DNA of 64,000 bases, from the NCBI RefSeq assembly GCF_002812085.1, contig NZ_NPDM01000003.1, positions 188,501 to 252,500 on the forward strand. Reading direction: 5' to 3'. The notes under the pieces were generated by a model. That model was not told where the DNA came from and did not search any database. It was given only the letters and a program-made list of their open reading frames with translations. Position 1 is the stretch's first letter. Every line of letters begins with the position of its first letter. The position numbers and the translations under genes are program-made. This stretch comes from Leptospira levettii. GTDB lineage: Bacteria; Spirochaetota; Leptospiria; Leptospirales; Leptospiraceae. Below, piece by piece: positions 9,654 to 18,580 of the stretch.

Positions 9654-10175
9654 TTAGGGAGGTGTGACATCTTTTTCATATGGGAAATTGTCTCTGGAAT
9701 TTGGTGAATCCATTCCATTTTGATAAATGAAAATTCGATTGTTTCCTGAGAATTGTGCCAAGGGTTTGTGGAATTTTTGTTTTAGATAATAACCTAAAAG
9801 AATAAGACTTAAACAGAAGAAAAGAATCGTTTGGTCATTGTCTTTGGAATGGAGAAAATAAAAGGATCCAACTAAAACGAATGTTTGGCTCAGAAGCCAA
9901 ATGAAAGTTCGGTTCTTTAAAAAAGAAATCCAACCAATTTCTGCTACTTGGTTTCGTATGCCCTGTACGAGGATTCCTAAAATGGGAATTCGAAGTAAGA
10001 CTCCCAAAAAGCCAATCACCACAATCAGAATTAATAAGAGCCAAAGGGAAGTGAATACCAAATTCCACCAAAACAGAAATGTAATGGGTGGGATGAACAC
10101 TTCAGGAAAACTAATTCCATAAAAAAGAAATCGAATTAAGAACCAAAAAAGTGCAATATAAAATCCGAACACCAT
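9654..10175 (-). CDS. Hypothetical membrane protein, about four transmembrane segments
   Basis: 173 residues, not recognised. Hydrophobic segments lie near residues 3-20, 33-58, 60-75 and 90-130, followed by a hydrophilic tail (about 140-173) ending in two prolines. The start ATG at 10175 begins directly with a hydrophobic helix. It sits 48 bases upstream of nothing on its own strand that it overlaps; the neighbours msrA and the sulfite-exporter-like gene are also on the minus strand with gaps of 65 and 48 bases, so co-transcription is possible but unproven. Codon use is like that of the surroundings. Confidence 0.5.
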   Translation of the reverse strand: MVFGFYIALFWFLIRFLFYGISFPEVFIPPITFLFWWNLVFTSLWLLLILIVVIGFLGVLLRIPILGILVQGIRNQVAEIGWISFLKNRTFIWLLSQTFVLVGSFYFLHSKDNDQTILFFCLSLILLGYYLKQKFHKPLAQFSGNNRIFIYQNGMDSPNSRDNFPYEKDVTPP

Positions 10176-10223
10176 TGAATGAAAAATAGATTCAGATCTT
10201 CCTGCAACGATATTTTATGAATT

Positions 10224-10589
10224 TTATTTCGGGAAAAATACCATTTTAAGCCCAACAATCACTGTGAAGATTCCAAAAAATCGAGAAAGTACACTCGTAT
10301 CAATTTTTGAAGCAGCTCCTGCACCAAAGATACTCCCTAATATAAATCCAACACTAATGAGAGCTGCTGCAAATAAATTTGTTTCTCCTCTCGTATAATA
10401 TATGTAAGCTGCAACTATACCAATTGGTGGTACCATCGCTGCTAGCGTTGTCCCTTGTGCTAATTTTTGATTGAAGTCAAAAAAATAAACTAGTGCCGGA
10501 ACTAGTAAAATACCACCACCAATTCCAACGAGTCCTCCGAGAACGCCCGCACCAATCCCTAATAGTAAAAATAAGATTCCGATACTCAT
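10224..10589 (-). CDS. Half-length TauE/SafE-type sulfite/anion exporter
   Basis: 121 residues with about four transmembrane helices. The N-terminus GAGVLGGLVGIGGGILLVPALV is the hallmark of one TauE/SafE repeat; full-length members have two repeats (about 250 residues), so this is a half-size form that would need to dimerise. The family exports sulfite or organosulfur anions. The start was set to ATG 10589 because it overlaps the upstream metallo-hydrolase stop as ATGA; an upstream TTG would add five residues. Pairing with a persulfide-dioxygenase-like enzyme suggests export of the sulfite it makes, which is inference from the pathway. Confidence 0.82.
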   Translation of the reverse strand: MSIGILFLLLGIGAGVLGGLVGIGGGILLVPALVYFFDFNQKLAQGTTLAAMVPPIGIVAAYIYYTRGETNLFAAALISVGFILGSIFGAGAASKIDTSVLSRFFGIFTVIVGLKMVFFPK

Positions 10590-11302
10590 ACAACTTTCCC
10601 ACAAGCACGATTGGCAGGTACTGCTTCGTGAATTTTTTTTGGTTCTGGTAAATTCAAATTGTCCATAATTGATTTAAATTCCTCTAACGATTTTTTTGCG
10701 ATTCTAGGATTCCAATTTTTTTCCTCACCAATTGTTGTGGAAACAAACCCTTTGTAATCATGTCCAGGAAATACAATGGTATCATTCGGCAGTTGGAATA
10801 ATTTATTGGTAATCGAATTGTATAATTCTTCTGCGCTTCCACCTTGGAAATCTGTTCGACCACACCCTCTAACAAAGAGAGCATCTCCAGTAAAAACATA
10901 TTTTCCATTCAGGAGTAATGAAATGGAACAAGGTGTATGACCTGGAGTGTGGATCACTTCTAGATGGAGTTTCCCAATTTGTAACAAATCTTTGTCCTTT
11001 AAAAAATGAGTCGCACATTCAGCACCAGACAAGTGGGGAGCATAGGCTTCACAACCAGTTTTTTCCCGTAATTCACCTGCAGCCGTTATATGGTCTGCAT
11101 GCATATGTGTCTCGATGGTCGCAACCAATTGGAATCCCATCGAAACTAAATAATCTAAATCTCTTCCTAACTTCTCAAGAACTGGGTCAATGAGGACAGC
11201 TTGCTTCGTAGACTTGTCGAGTAATAAATAAGTCCAAGTCCCTGATTCTATATCATAAAGTGGTTTGATTTCAATTTCATTATTCAAGTCAGTAGTCACC
11301 AT
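10586..11302 (-). CDS. MBL-fold hydrolase, ETHE1/persulfide-dioxygenase-like
   Basis: 238 residues with a metallo-beta-lactamase fold. Metal ligands are visible in ETHMHADH (H66, H68, D70, H71), HTPGHT and the later FTGDALFVRGCGRTDFQGG and VFPGHDYKG segments. The last two are diagnostic for the ETHE1-like/Blh group of persulfide dioxygenases, which oxidise glutathione or coenzyme A persulfide to sulfite, rather than for glyoxalase II. It is the first gene of a two-gene operon with the TauE-type exporter and is divergent from a rhodanese gene, a layout typical of sulfide-detoxification loci. ATG 11302 is the first in-frame start after a palindromic operator candidate. Confidence 0.85.
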   Translation of the reverse strand: MVTTDLNNEIEIKPLYDIESGTWTYLLLDKSTKQAVLIDPVLEKLGRDLDYLVSMGFQLVATIETHMHADHITAAGELREKTGCEAYAPHLSGAECATHFLKDKDLLQIGKLHLEVIHTPGHTPCSISLLLNGKYVFTGDALFVRGCGRTDFQGGSAEELYNSITNKLFQLPNDTIVFPGHDYKGFVSTTIGEEKNWNPRIAKKSLEEFKSIMDNLNLPEPKKIHEAVPANRACGKVV

Positions 11303-11359
11303 GGTTTGATTATCCTCACTCTGATCGTTCGTTCAACTCCAATTTTTGGAAGGAGATGG

Positions 11360-11392
11360 TTGTCAGGGGTAATACCATACCCCCTATGGTAT
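11360..11392. promoter_or_regulatory. Palindromic operator candidate (CsoR/CstR-like) between sulfur genes
   Basis: A perfect 8-bp inverted repeat, ATACCATA and TATGGTAT, flanks a CCCCC spacer at 11372-11392, and a second overlapping repeat GGGGTA-N6-TACCCC lies at 11366-11383. C-tract pseudo-palindromes of this shape are the known operator style of the CsoR/RcnR/CstR family, and CstR controls rhodanese, persulfide dioxygenase and TauE genes. A TTGTCA hexamer (11360-11365) could serve as -35 for the rhodanese gene with TATGGT (11385) as a loosely spaced -10. No CsoR-family gene lies in the window. The assignment is inference. Confidence 0.5.
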
Positions 11393-11447
11393 ATAGTTTT
11401 TCTTGACTCAAACCATGGCAACTAAAAAATGGAAAAAAGAGGTAATT

Positions 11448-11801
11448 ATGAAGGGATTTGTAATCGTAGGAGTGATCATTGGATTCCTCTTCGTTTTTGT
11501 AAAAAAAATTCAATCAAAAGGAGATAAACAAATGGTGCAAGAATGGATTCAGGAAGGGGCAGTGGTTGTTGATGTAAGGACTAAGTCTGAATTTGCAGAA
11601 GGTCATTTCCCAGGAGCTATCAATATACCTGTTGATGTATTACCTATGGAACTAGGTACTTTCAAAAACAAACAATCTAAAATTGTTGTTTATTGTCGAT
11701 CTGGTGCAAGAAGTGAAAGAGCAAAACAAATATTATCGGCGAGTGGATTTCCCTCTGTCATCAATGCAGGCGGATTATCAGATATGCCTAACTCACGTTA
11801 A
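11448..11801 (+). CDS. Membrane-anchored single-domain rhodanese (sulfurtransferase)
   Basis: 117 residues. One N-terminal hydrophobic segment (about 3-20) anchors the protein or acts as an uncleaved signal. The rhodanese domain (about 28-115) shows VVDVRTKSEFAEGHFPGAINIP and the active-site loop YCRSGARSERA with catalytic Cys83. It should move sulfane sulfur between thiosulfate or persulfides and an acceptor, on the periplasmic side if the segment is a signal. ATG 11448 was preferred over an upstream in-frame TTG at 11403 because AGAGG lies about 6 bases before it. Divergent from the MBL/TauE pair, across the shared palindrome. Confidence 0.87.
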   Translation: MKGFVIVGVIIGFLFVFVKKIQSKGDKQMVQEWIQEGAVVVDVRTKSEFAEGHFPGAINIPVDVLPMELGTFKNKQSKIVVYCRSGARSERAKQILSASGFPSVINAGGLSDMPNSR

Positions 11802-11806
11802 TTACT

Positions 11807-13021
11807 TTAAGTACCTACACCAATTGGGCTTTTTGCTTTAAATTGGTGTAGTGAATAAAGATCTGCTAATTTCGATTGTGATTCATTTGATAAATCGATA
11901 AATTCTGCTCCAACACTGTAATTGTTTTCACCGATTTTTTGTTTACGAACTACTTTGATTTTTGCGCTGATTTCATGTTTGGAATCGGACTCACGTAAAA
12001 ATACGGAGATGGGTTCATTGATAAGTAGATCATCTTCAGTTTCAAAAGCAATTCCTGTAATTGAAATATTTTTTGAAATAGAACGGATGGTTCTATTCGG
12101 TAAAACACAAAACAATTCCAAGTTTGCTTCAAATCGTAAACTACTTCTTTTTTCATTGGAATAAACAACAATTTGATTTTTTCCGGATTCTTTAGCTGTA
12201 TACAATGCTCTATCAGCAAAATCATACATATCTTCACATCGTTTGACTTTTTCAGGAAAAGAAACAAGCCCACCGCTGATGGTAACAGGTTTACCGCTGA
12301 TTTGAATGGTTCTGCATGCTTCTAATAATTTTTCGGAAGCAATCATTGCTTGCGATTCATTTGATTGTGGGAATATGATTGCAAACTCCTCACCACCGAT
12401 ACGACAAGCTGTATCTTCCATTCGTAAACTCGTTGCAATTTTATTGGCAACTTGTTTCAGGATTTCATCTCCCATCAAATGACCATATGTATCATTGATT
12501 TTTTTGAAATCGTCAATATCAATCACGAGTAAGGAAAGATTTTGATTGTAACGTGTGGATTGTTTGAATTCGCGAACGAGTGCGGTTTCAAAATGACGGC
12601 GATTGTATAACCTTGTTAATTCATCCACTAGGATGAGCTTTTCAGTTTCAGCAAATAAACGAAGTTCGATGATTTTTGGATTTTTAATTTTATGGTTCTG
12701 ATTGATAAAATAATCGAGTAGTGCAACTCGGAATCCAACAGGACGTTTTAAACAGTTTGAGAGTTTGTTTTTGTTTTCTAAAACTTCGTTCCAAATTTTT
12801 TTAGAATCCGATTCTGGAATGTCCAGAGAGGTTAACACTTTCAAAACAGCAGAGTAAATCTGCGATTGGTCTTTATTTTGGAATTGGTTTTTTTGTAAAA
12901 TTTGAATGAGTAATTCTTCATTATATGGATCTTCTTCGAGAAGGTCCATTATCGTATCTTCGATACGTTGGCCACTCCTAGGTCTAAGGGATGTATGGGA
13001 TTTGATCATTTCCGATTTCAC
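11807..13021 (-). CDS. Diguanylate cyclase (GGDEF) with C-terminal PilZ domain
   Basis: 404 residues. The first 125 residues are helical and not recognised. The GGDEF domain follows (about 130-290): LTRLYNRRHFE, DIDDFKKINDTYGHLMGD and the active-site GGEEF at 209-213. An inhibitory I-site RMED (200-203) sits five residues before it, so product inhibition is expected. The C-terminus (about 300-395) is PilZ-like, with RSSLRF and NISITGIAF matching the RxxxR and (D/N)xSxxG c-di-GMP-binding motifs. The protein therefore appears both to make and to bind c-di-GMP. No membrane segment. Convergent with the rhodanese gene. Confidence 0.88.
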   Translation of the reverse strand: MKSEMIKSHTSLRPRSGQRIEDTIMDLLEEDPYNEELLIQILQKNQFQNKDQSQIYSAVLKVLTSLDIPESDSKKIWNEVLENKNKLSNCLKRPVGFRVALLDYFINQNHKIKNPKIIELRLFAETEKLILVDELTRLYNRRHFETALVREFKQSTRYNQNLSLLVIDIDDFKKINDTYGHLMGDEILKQVANKIATSLRMEDTACRIGGEEFAIIFPQSNESQAMIASEKLLEACRTIQISGKPVTISGGLVSFPEKVKRCEDMYDFADRALYTAKESGKNQIVVYSNEKRSSLRFEANLELFCVLPNRTIRSISKNISITGIAFETEDDLLINEPISVFLRESDSKHEISAKIKVVRKQKIGENNYSVGAEFIDLSNESQSKLADLYSLHQFKAKSPIGVGT

Positions 13022-13121
13022 TTCTGCGAGAAATATATTGCCAATATCCCAAAAATCTAGAAGGATTCGAAGTTGTAAAGACAGGTTTTAGTTACGAACT
13101 GAATTCAATTCATCTAAATCC

Positions 13122-14702
13122 CTAAACCAAATTCAATTGTTTTGCCTGTGTGTGGATTTCATTGATCTCTTCATAGAGGAGTTCAACAGAATCTGCAAGT
13201 TTTTGTGTCGTTTCATCGATGACAGAAATCGCACGGTTGATCTCTTTACTACCGGTCATTTGTTCCTGGGCAATGATTCCAATTTGTTCGGATAGAACAT
13301 GGAGTTCTGAGAATGTGTTTCTGAGTTTTAGGTTCAGGACTTCTTGTTCTGTTACATGTCCTTCTAAACCTAAAATTTCACTTTCAATCCTTAACAATTC
13401 ATTGTTTTGATTTTCCACTTGTGATTTCACTTCTTTGGAAAATCGAGTGCCTTCGTTAATTTTTAATCCAGCGTCCTTTACGATTTTTGCAATTGTTCCT
13501 GCATTGGATTGCGAACGTTCGGCTAATTTTGCGACTTCTTGAGCAACAACGGCGAAACCTCTACCATGTTCCCCTGCACGTGCAGCTTCTATTGAAGCGT
13601 TTAGCGCTAGTAAGTTGGTTTGATCTGCAATTTCTGACATCATTTGGTTGATTTCTTCCACTTTCGAAAATGCTTGGTTGAGTTCTGAATAGATGCTGTT
13701 TAATTCTTCTGAAGAAATTTTTACTTTTTTACTATAATCAGCAGAAATACTGACATCCTTTGCAATTTGCATTGTTTTTGTTTTCACACTCTCACTTATA
13801 TTTTGGAGTGATAAAAAGTTTTGATCCACAATTTTGACACGTGTGACTTGGTCTTCCACCAAGTTTGCAGAACTGATCGCCGATGAAGAAAGTTCTTCAA
13901 CGGATGCGGAAATTTCTTCCACTGATGCTGCTTGGTTTTGCGATTGGTTGTGGAGTTCGTCAGACATGGACTGTAATTTTCCAACGGACAAGGCGAGAGT
14001 GTTTGCTGATTTTTCTAACTGATGTGATTTGTTTGTGATGATTGATTGTTTGTCTAAACTTTCTTTTAACTTAGATTTTAGATCATTTTGCATTTCTCTC
14101 ATCAAAGAAACAACAAAACGTAAACTAAAAATAACGCCAAAATAGAAAATAATCTTCTGAACTTCGGTGGTGACAATGATATGATTTGCTCGTAACATTT
14201 CAGGGAATGGTTTTGGAATAAAAACAGAACCTAATGAATGGGACAAATAAATCCCACCGATATACAAAAAAGTTGATAGTATACCGATCGTCATCACCAA
14301 TTTAGTATCAAATAAAAAGCTGGAATAGATAGCGATAAAGATGAAGATAATGTAAAATATTCCCGTACTTAATGTATTACTAGCATCTGCTTTTGTATAA
14401 TTATTATAAATATCTAAATAGAAAAAACACACGATGATGATCAAATCGATAAATACTACGGATGCCGCCATTCGTTTTGAAATTTCTTTTTCTTTTTTGA
14501 GTAAATAACCTGGTATGATGGCATTGACTAAATAAATTAGGGATCCTATCAAATTAGGTAAAAAACTTTTAGTCGCATAATTAGAGGCGACACCTAAAAG
14601 GAAAATAATTCCTAACCCATACTTAGTAAAAACGATGAGTGAAACACCTTTTCGGAATAACGTTCTTTCAAATTTCTGAATTTCATCTGTTTCTATAGCC
14701 AT
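13122..14702 (-). CDS. Methyl-accepting chemotaxis protein with multi-helix membrane sensor
   Basis: 526 residues. The N-terminal 200 residues hold about six hydrophobic segments instead of the usual periplasmic ligand domain flanked by two helices, so the sensor is membrane-embedded. The rest is a long coiled-coil signalling domain with the conserved hairpin tip [20 protein letters not shown] followed by [18 protein letters not shown]. It should couple to CheA/CheW and flagella. No HAMP domain is evident between the last helix and the coiled coil. Signal unknown. ATG at 14702, directly preceded by a purine-rich GAGGAAGG on the coding strand. Confidence 0.9.
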   Translation of the reverse strand: MAIETDEIQKFERTLFRKGVSLIVFTKYGLGIIFLLGVASNYATKSFLPNLIGSLIYLVNAIIPGYLLKKEKEISKRMAASVVFIDLIIIVCFFYLDIYNNYTKADASNTLSTGIFYIIFIFIAIYSSFLFDTKLVMTIGILSTFLYIGGIYLSHSLGSVFIPKPFPEMLRANHIIVTTEVQKIIFYFGVIFSLRFVVSLMREMQNDLKSKLKESLDKQSIITNKSHQLEKSANTLALSVGKLQSMSDELHNQSQNQAASVEEISASVEELSSSAISSANLVEDQVTRVKIVDQNFLSLQNISESVKTKTMQIAKDVSISADYSKKVKISSEELNSIYSELNQAFSKVEEINQMMSEIADQTNLLALNASIEAARAGEHGRGFAVVAQEVAKLAERSQSNAGTIAKIVKDAGLKINEGTRFSKEVKSQVENQNNELLRIESEILGLEGHVTEQEVLNLKLRNTFSELHVLSEQIGIIAQEQMTGSKEINRAISVIDETTQKLADSVELLYEEINEIHTQAKQLNLV

Positions 14703-14934
14703 GTTCCTTCCTCAATGTAAGAGACGAAAATTAACGTAGAATTCTGAGATCCCTTTGTTTGTACAGGTGGAAATGAAATTCTGTCCAGAAAGAAAAGATT
14801 ACGATGCCTAAAATGCTTCGTAGTACTCCTGAAATTTCGAGTGAAGACTTCCTTTTTTTTGCGGATTCAAAATGAATCCAGGGATTTCCGACATAAATCT
14901 CCTGGAGGTTCGTAAAGAATGTATGAGTAGAATT

Positions 14935-15774
14935 TTATATTCCTTGTGAAAACAAAGTTTCTAAAACCATTGTTTCGACTACTTGGCCACCACGTTCATT
15001 CAAATGGATAGCATCAGTGAGATAATAATATCCGTTAGCCTCTCCTAAATCATTCCAAGTCGAAGTAGTGGAATAATACTTCAAAATTGTCCAATACATC
15101 TTCCAAGTATTTTTAACATAAGGTGTTTTCGGAAGATTTTGATTCGATAACAAACCAGTTGTTAGGGTTTCATGGAGTGGTTTATAAATCACTTTTTGTT
15201 TTGTTGCGACTTCTTTGGTAAGTTCTGCAAAACGTTTGGATCTTAGAAATGGAATGGAATTTGGATCTTCTCCTAAAATGGGAGGAGAAAAAAGAATGAT
15301 CTTTGTTTTGGTTTCATTTTGAATCCTACGAACTATGGTTGTAAGATTTTGAACAAAACTATTTTCAGTGACTGGTTCCTTTAGTTTCCATAAATTTGCA
15401 TACTGTTCATATTCTTCTTTCGATAATGTTGCTTTTAAATCATTGGTCCCAATCATGATAAAAACATAATCTGGTTGTAATTTGATTACGGAATCCAACT
15501 GCTCAAGGATTTGTACCGTCAATCGACTGTTGATCCCTTCATTGACAACTAACGCATTTGTCAATTTTGGGTTCTTTCGGATTGATTCGACATAGTCATA
15601 ACTCACTCGTCCATGGGTAATACTATCACCTAAAAAAACAATTTTGGGAGATTTAGAAACATCTCCCTCTAATGTTCCTTTTAGATTATTAGAAGGTACC
15701 TTGGTTGCTTGGAAAACAACACATGATTGGAAGACAAGAAAAGAGAATATAACAATAAATCGAAAATGTTTCAT
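14935..15774 (-). CDS. SGNH/GDSL-type esterase lipoprotein
   Basis: The chain carries SGNH blocks: FLGDSITHG (block I, catalytic Ser), IMIGTNDL (block III, Asn) and DAIHLNERGG (block V, Asp and His). The family hydrolyses esters of lipids or acetylated sugars. With the chosen start the N-terminus reads MKHFRFIVIFSFLVFQSC, a signal peptide with lipobox cysteine at residue 18, so it is an envelope lipoprotein. A start 16 codons upstream (15822) is also open, but would place extra hydrophobic residues before the signal. It lies just downstream of the TetR gene on the same strand (58 bases), so the two may be co-transcribed and self-regulated. Confidence 0.82.
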   Translation of the reverse strand: MKHFRFIVIFSFLVFQSCVVFQATKVPSNNLKGTLEGDVSKSPKIVFLGDSITHGRVSYDYVESIRKNPKLTNALVVNEGINSRLTVQILEQLDSVIKLQPDYVFIMIGTNDLKATLSKEEYEQYANLWKLKEPVTENSFVQNLTTIVRRIQNETKTKIILFSPPILGEDPNSIPFLRSKRFAELTKEVATKQKVIYKPLHETLTTGLLSNQNLPKTPYVKNTWKMYWTILKYYSTTSTWNDLGEANGYYYLTDAIHLNERGGQVVETMVLETLFSQGI

Positions 15775-15832
15775 GATTACGATGATACCTGAAAAATTCA
15801 AAAATAAAAAGAAGAAAATCATTGAATCAATG

Positions 15833-16432
15833 TTATTTCTTAAGTGTTTCTAAAAACAACTCTAACCATGGTCTAAGATCAGTAAAAATAGGTTTTTTGT
15901 GTTTCAGCAAAAGGCGGAAGTACAAAGTACCATAGAGTATGTCCATACAAACTTCTATGTCTTCATCGCTTAATGGCCTAATTTGTTTTGTTTTAATTGC
16001 ATTTTCAAAAAAAACTTTTGCAGCCAATCTTCTTGGTAATAAATATTCTTTTAGGACGGACTCAGAAAGTTCATGATCTTGTTGTCCCGCACCTATCAAA
16101 GTTGAGATTACTTTTCCAAATTTTCCATTAAATAAATTCGATAAGGATTCCATTTGGTTGATAAGGGCTTTGTTAAATGGTTCGTTTGTAGGAAATTCTA
16201 AAAAAGGTGAGATGAGATGAGATACAGAACTCATTGCTAATTTTGCCTTATTCGGCCATCTTCTGTAAATGGTAGTTTTTGCTATGCCAGTTGTTGCGAC
16301 AATTTCATCTAAAGAAAAACCATAATACCCTTTTTTTGCTAACATTTCATAGGTAACTTTTAAAACGATTGGCTCCAAATCTTCCGATCTGGGTCTACCT
16401 TGGGATTTGAATGAATTTTTTTTCTGAACCAT
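15833..16432 (-). CDS. TetR/AcrR-family transcriptional regulator
   Basis: 199 residues. The N-terminal helix-turn-helix (about 25-65) includes KKGYYGFSLDEIVATTGIAK and TTIYRRWPNK, the classic TetR recognition helix. The C-terminal ligand-binding half is variable as usual; a TetR_C-like segment is suggested by HELSESVLKEYLLPRR. It is divergent from the NTF2-like gene, with three palindromes in the 98-base gap, so it most likely represses both that gene and itself. Its ligand is unknown. Confidence 0.88.
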   Translation of the reverse strand: MVQKKNSFKSQGRPRSEDLEPIVLKVTYEMLAKKGYYGFSLDEIVATTGIAKTTIYRRWPNKAKLAMSSVSHLISPFLEFPTNEPFNKALINQMESLSNLFNGKFGKVISTLIGAGQQDHELSESVLKEYLLPRRLAAKVFFENAIKTKQIRPLSDEDIEVCMDILYGTLYFRLLLKHKKPIFTDLRPWLELFLETLKK

Positions 16433-16440
16433 AGGGAAAT

Positions 16441-16513
16441 ATTATAAAAAAATAGATTGACGTCAATTCTATTTCGATACTATCAGTATTCATATACGAT
16501 ACTAGTAGTATCG
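16441..16513. promoter_or_regulatory. Divergent promoter region with TetR-operator candidates
   Basis: Three dyads sit in the gap between the TetR gene and the NTF2-like gene: a perfect 12-bp palindrome ATTGACGTCAAT (16456-16467), an imperfect repeat GATACT-N3-AGTATT (16476-16490), and a perfect 8-bp repeat CGATACTA/TAGTATCG with a one-base centre (16497-16513). The last two share the GATACT half-site. On the minus strand a perfect TATAAT lies at 16446-16441 in the direction of the TetR gene. On the plus strand TTGACG inside the first dyad may be the -35. Binding by the adjacent TetR protein is inference. Confidence 0.55.
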
Positions 16514-16530
16514 TAAATAGAGGGGTATGT

Positions 16531-17001
16531 ATGAAACCTGTATTGTTGTTGGCAACATTGGTGTTAGGGAGTGTAGGGGTATTCGCTAAAACAAGTCGAA
16601 TTTCCAGTGATAAAGTCTTGGGAACGTTTTTTAACGAGTTTGGGAAAGGAAATATGGCAGGAGTGATCGCTTGTTTTCATGAGAATGCTGTCATCACAGC
16701 GGTTCGGAATGGAAGTCGAAACGATGGTCAGTTATATGGATCATACGAAGGATTAAAAGGTGTGGAAGATTTTCTTTCCAATATGGGAAAAGAATTTGAT
16801 ACAAAACAATTCCAAGTAGAACACATTGTTGGAAAAGGGAATGTCGCATATGCTAGTGGATCATTCCTTCATATCATAAAAGAAACCGGTAAACCATTTC
16901 AAAGTGATTGGGCACTAAAGGTTGAATTAAAAGATGGAAAAATTATTTCCTATCACTTTTATGAAGACAGTGCTTCCTATGTTTTGGCTTCTAAAAAATA
17001 A
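16531..17001 (+). CDS. Exported NTF2/SnoaL-like protein
   Basis: 156 residues with a cleavable signal peptide (MKPVLLLATLVLGSVGVFA, cleavage likely after residue 19). The mature part is a SnoaL-like/NTF2 fold of about 120 residues: FFNEFGKGNMAGVIACFHENAVI, a G-x-Y-E-G-x-x-G loop (GSYEGLKGV) and a curved sheet ending SYHFYEDSASYV. Members are isomerases, lyases or ligand-binding proteins; catalytic residues cannot be fixed here. Under likely control of the divergent TetR regulator, which fits a role in handling some small molecule. ATG 16531 follows GAGGGGT by 3 bases, a close but workable spacing. Confidence 0.75.
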   Translation: MKPVLLLATLVLGSVGVFAKTSRISSDKVLGTFFNEFGKGNMAGVIACFHENAVITAVRNGSRNDGQLYGSYEGLKGVEDFLSNMGKEFDTKQFQVEHIVGKGNVAYASGSFLHIIKETGKPFQSDWALKVELKDGKIISYHFYEDSASYVLASKK

Positions 17002-17016
17002 GAATCTATGAATGGA

Positions 17017-17065
17017 AATACCAACCCCTCACCTGTGAATTGAACACATTTTAGTGGTTGGTATT
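17017..17065. terminator. Inverted repeat between convergent genes, possible bidirectional terminator
   Basis: A perfect 10-bp stem AATACCAACC (17017-17026) and GGTTGGTATT (17056-17065) lies between the stops of two convergent genes, with a 29-base loop that itself contains a small TCAC/GTGA hairpin. There is no strong T-run on either side, so it would be a weak intrinsic terminator. Confidence 0.4.
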
Positions 17066-17080
17066 CAGATTTAACCTTTC

Positions 17081-18580
17081 TCATTTAAGTTTGCATCGGT
17101 TGCTCATGATTTTTCCAATGATCTCCGCATTTTCACATTGAAAATCAAACTGATTTGCTACTTTTAAAATTTCCTGATAAATATCATGTTCGTTTTCAAT
17201 GTATTTTGTAGATTTAGCTACCGTTAGAACTGAAAATTCTCGAACAGAATTTGTTTTAGAATTTTCAAAAAAATAATTAACTAAATTTTGATTTCGGATA
17301 CAGACTACTTTTGATTCAATCAGTTTTAAACCAAACGCTCCAGATATAAATTCATTTGTGGTAACAACAAGTGGAGATTCGATTTTTTTGACATCAGCTT
17401 GTACTTTTCTCAGTTCTTTGCTTGTGAAATAAAATATTGCTAATACAATGATAGTTGCCAAAACATTCCAAAATAACAGGATATAATATGTGATTTTTTT
17501 TTGTTCCAGTTCGATCAACTTTTCGTTTAAGATGAATGCGAGAGGAGTGAGAGATAGTAAAAAGTATCTTCCCGTTAAAGTGATTCCATCATTCGGGGAA
17601 GTCATTCCAACAATGAAAAAAAAGATGCAAGTAACCATGGAATGAAAAGAAATATTAACTTCTTTGAATTTATTTTTGAATGAATACAGCAAAGAAAATA
17701 GAAGTATGGGGCTAATCAAAAAAAAGCCTACCGAAAATCCATTTTCCCTTGGGTAAGTGAAAATCATTGATAAAAAGATTGGAAGTTGTGTGAAAATAGA
17801 CTTTCCAGTATTAGAGTAAGTTGCTAGATAACGTGGGCCTAAAGGATGAGAGTAACTGTATTGATTCCATGACAAAAATAAAATTAATAACAATGTGAAA
17901 ACAATATATCTTTCTATTCTAAATAAGTTTTTTATCTGAAAACTTTTGTTTTTGAGTTCAAGAAATAGGATAGTAATATGGATCGATGCAAAAAATAAAA
18001 TTCCTTCTAATCGGAACCATAACGACAATCCGAGCAATAAATTTCCTAATATCCAATCACTCGTTTTTTCTTTTTGAAAGGCTTTCCATAAAAATACATA
18101 TCCATAACTTCCTAGAACTAAAAAGAATCCATTTTCAGAAAAATCTAACAGAAGTGGGAAAATGACTGAACCTAGTACAATGATAACAATAGATTTAACT
18201 TGAATGTTGTTTTTATAAAGTAAGAGGATAAATAAAAACAAAAATAGCACATTGAAGTAGGGCAGGAATGTAAATGGAATAAAACCAATTAAAGAATACA
18301 AAAAAGTAAATGCAATTGGATAATTCCCAATCAATCGATCATTATTCTTAAATATGAATCCATCGTTAAACGGACTTAATAGGAAATCTGGATCAATTGA
18401 AATTGCTGGATAAATAATCCCCTCAGTCGACCATTTATTTTCCCATAATGACATGACTTGGATCATTTTGATTAATGGATCTGATACAAAAAAAGTACGA
18501 ATGTTGATGATGTATTGAAAGAAAACTAAAAATAGAAGTAAAAAAAGAAGCACAAAATTTGAGCGGAGGATACTTTTCAT
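17081..18580 (-). CDS. Polytopic membrane protein, GT-C-type glycosyltransferase candidate
   Basis: About 499 residues from ATG 18580 (an open frame reaches TTG 18688, adding 36 residues). Roughly eleven hydrophobic helices are separated by short loops. After the first helix comes a large loop with SDPLIKMIQ and the tail (last about 90 residues) is soluble, probably periplasmic. This shape matches Leptospira membrane proteins annotated as putative glycosyltransferases that use polyprenyl-phosphate sugars, but no catalytic DD/DE motif can be named with certainty. The gene is AT-richer than the neighbouring housekeeping block. Isolated, convergent with the NTF2-like gene. Confidence 0.5.
   Translation of the reverse strand: MKSILRSNFVLLFLLLFLVFFQYIINIRTFFVSDPLIKMIQVMSLWENKWSTEGIIYPAISIDPDFLLSPFNDGFIFKNNDRLIGNYPIAFTFLYSLIGFIPFTFLPYFNVLFLFLFILLLYKNNIQVKSIVIIVLGSVIFPLLLDFSENGFFLVLGSYGYVFLWKAFQKEKTSDWILGNLLLGLSLWFRLEGILFFASIHITILFLELKNKSFQIKNLFRIERYIVFTLLLILFLSWNQYSYSHPLGPRYLATYSNTGKSIFTQLPIFLSMIFTYPRENGFSVGFFLISPILLFSLLYSFKNKFKEVNISFHSMVTCIFFFIVGMTSPNDGITLTGRYFLLSLTPLAFILNEKLIELEQKKITYYILLFWNVLATIIVLAIFYFTSKELRKVQADVKKIESPLVVTTNEFISGAFGLKLIESKVVCIRNQNLVNYFFENSKTNSVREFSVLTVAKSTKYIENEHDIYQEILKVANQFDFQCENAEIIGKIMSNRCKLK

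Noticed and set aside
14872..14888. GGATTC/GAATCC hairpin near an oligo-T run as terminator of the SGNH gene
   Set aside because: On the strand of that gene the hairpin is followed by A residues, not T, so the orientation is wrong for an intrinsic terminator.
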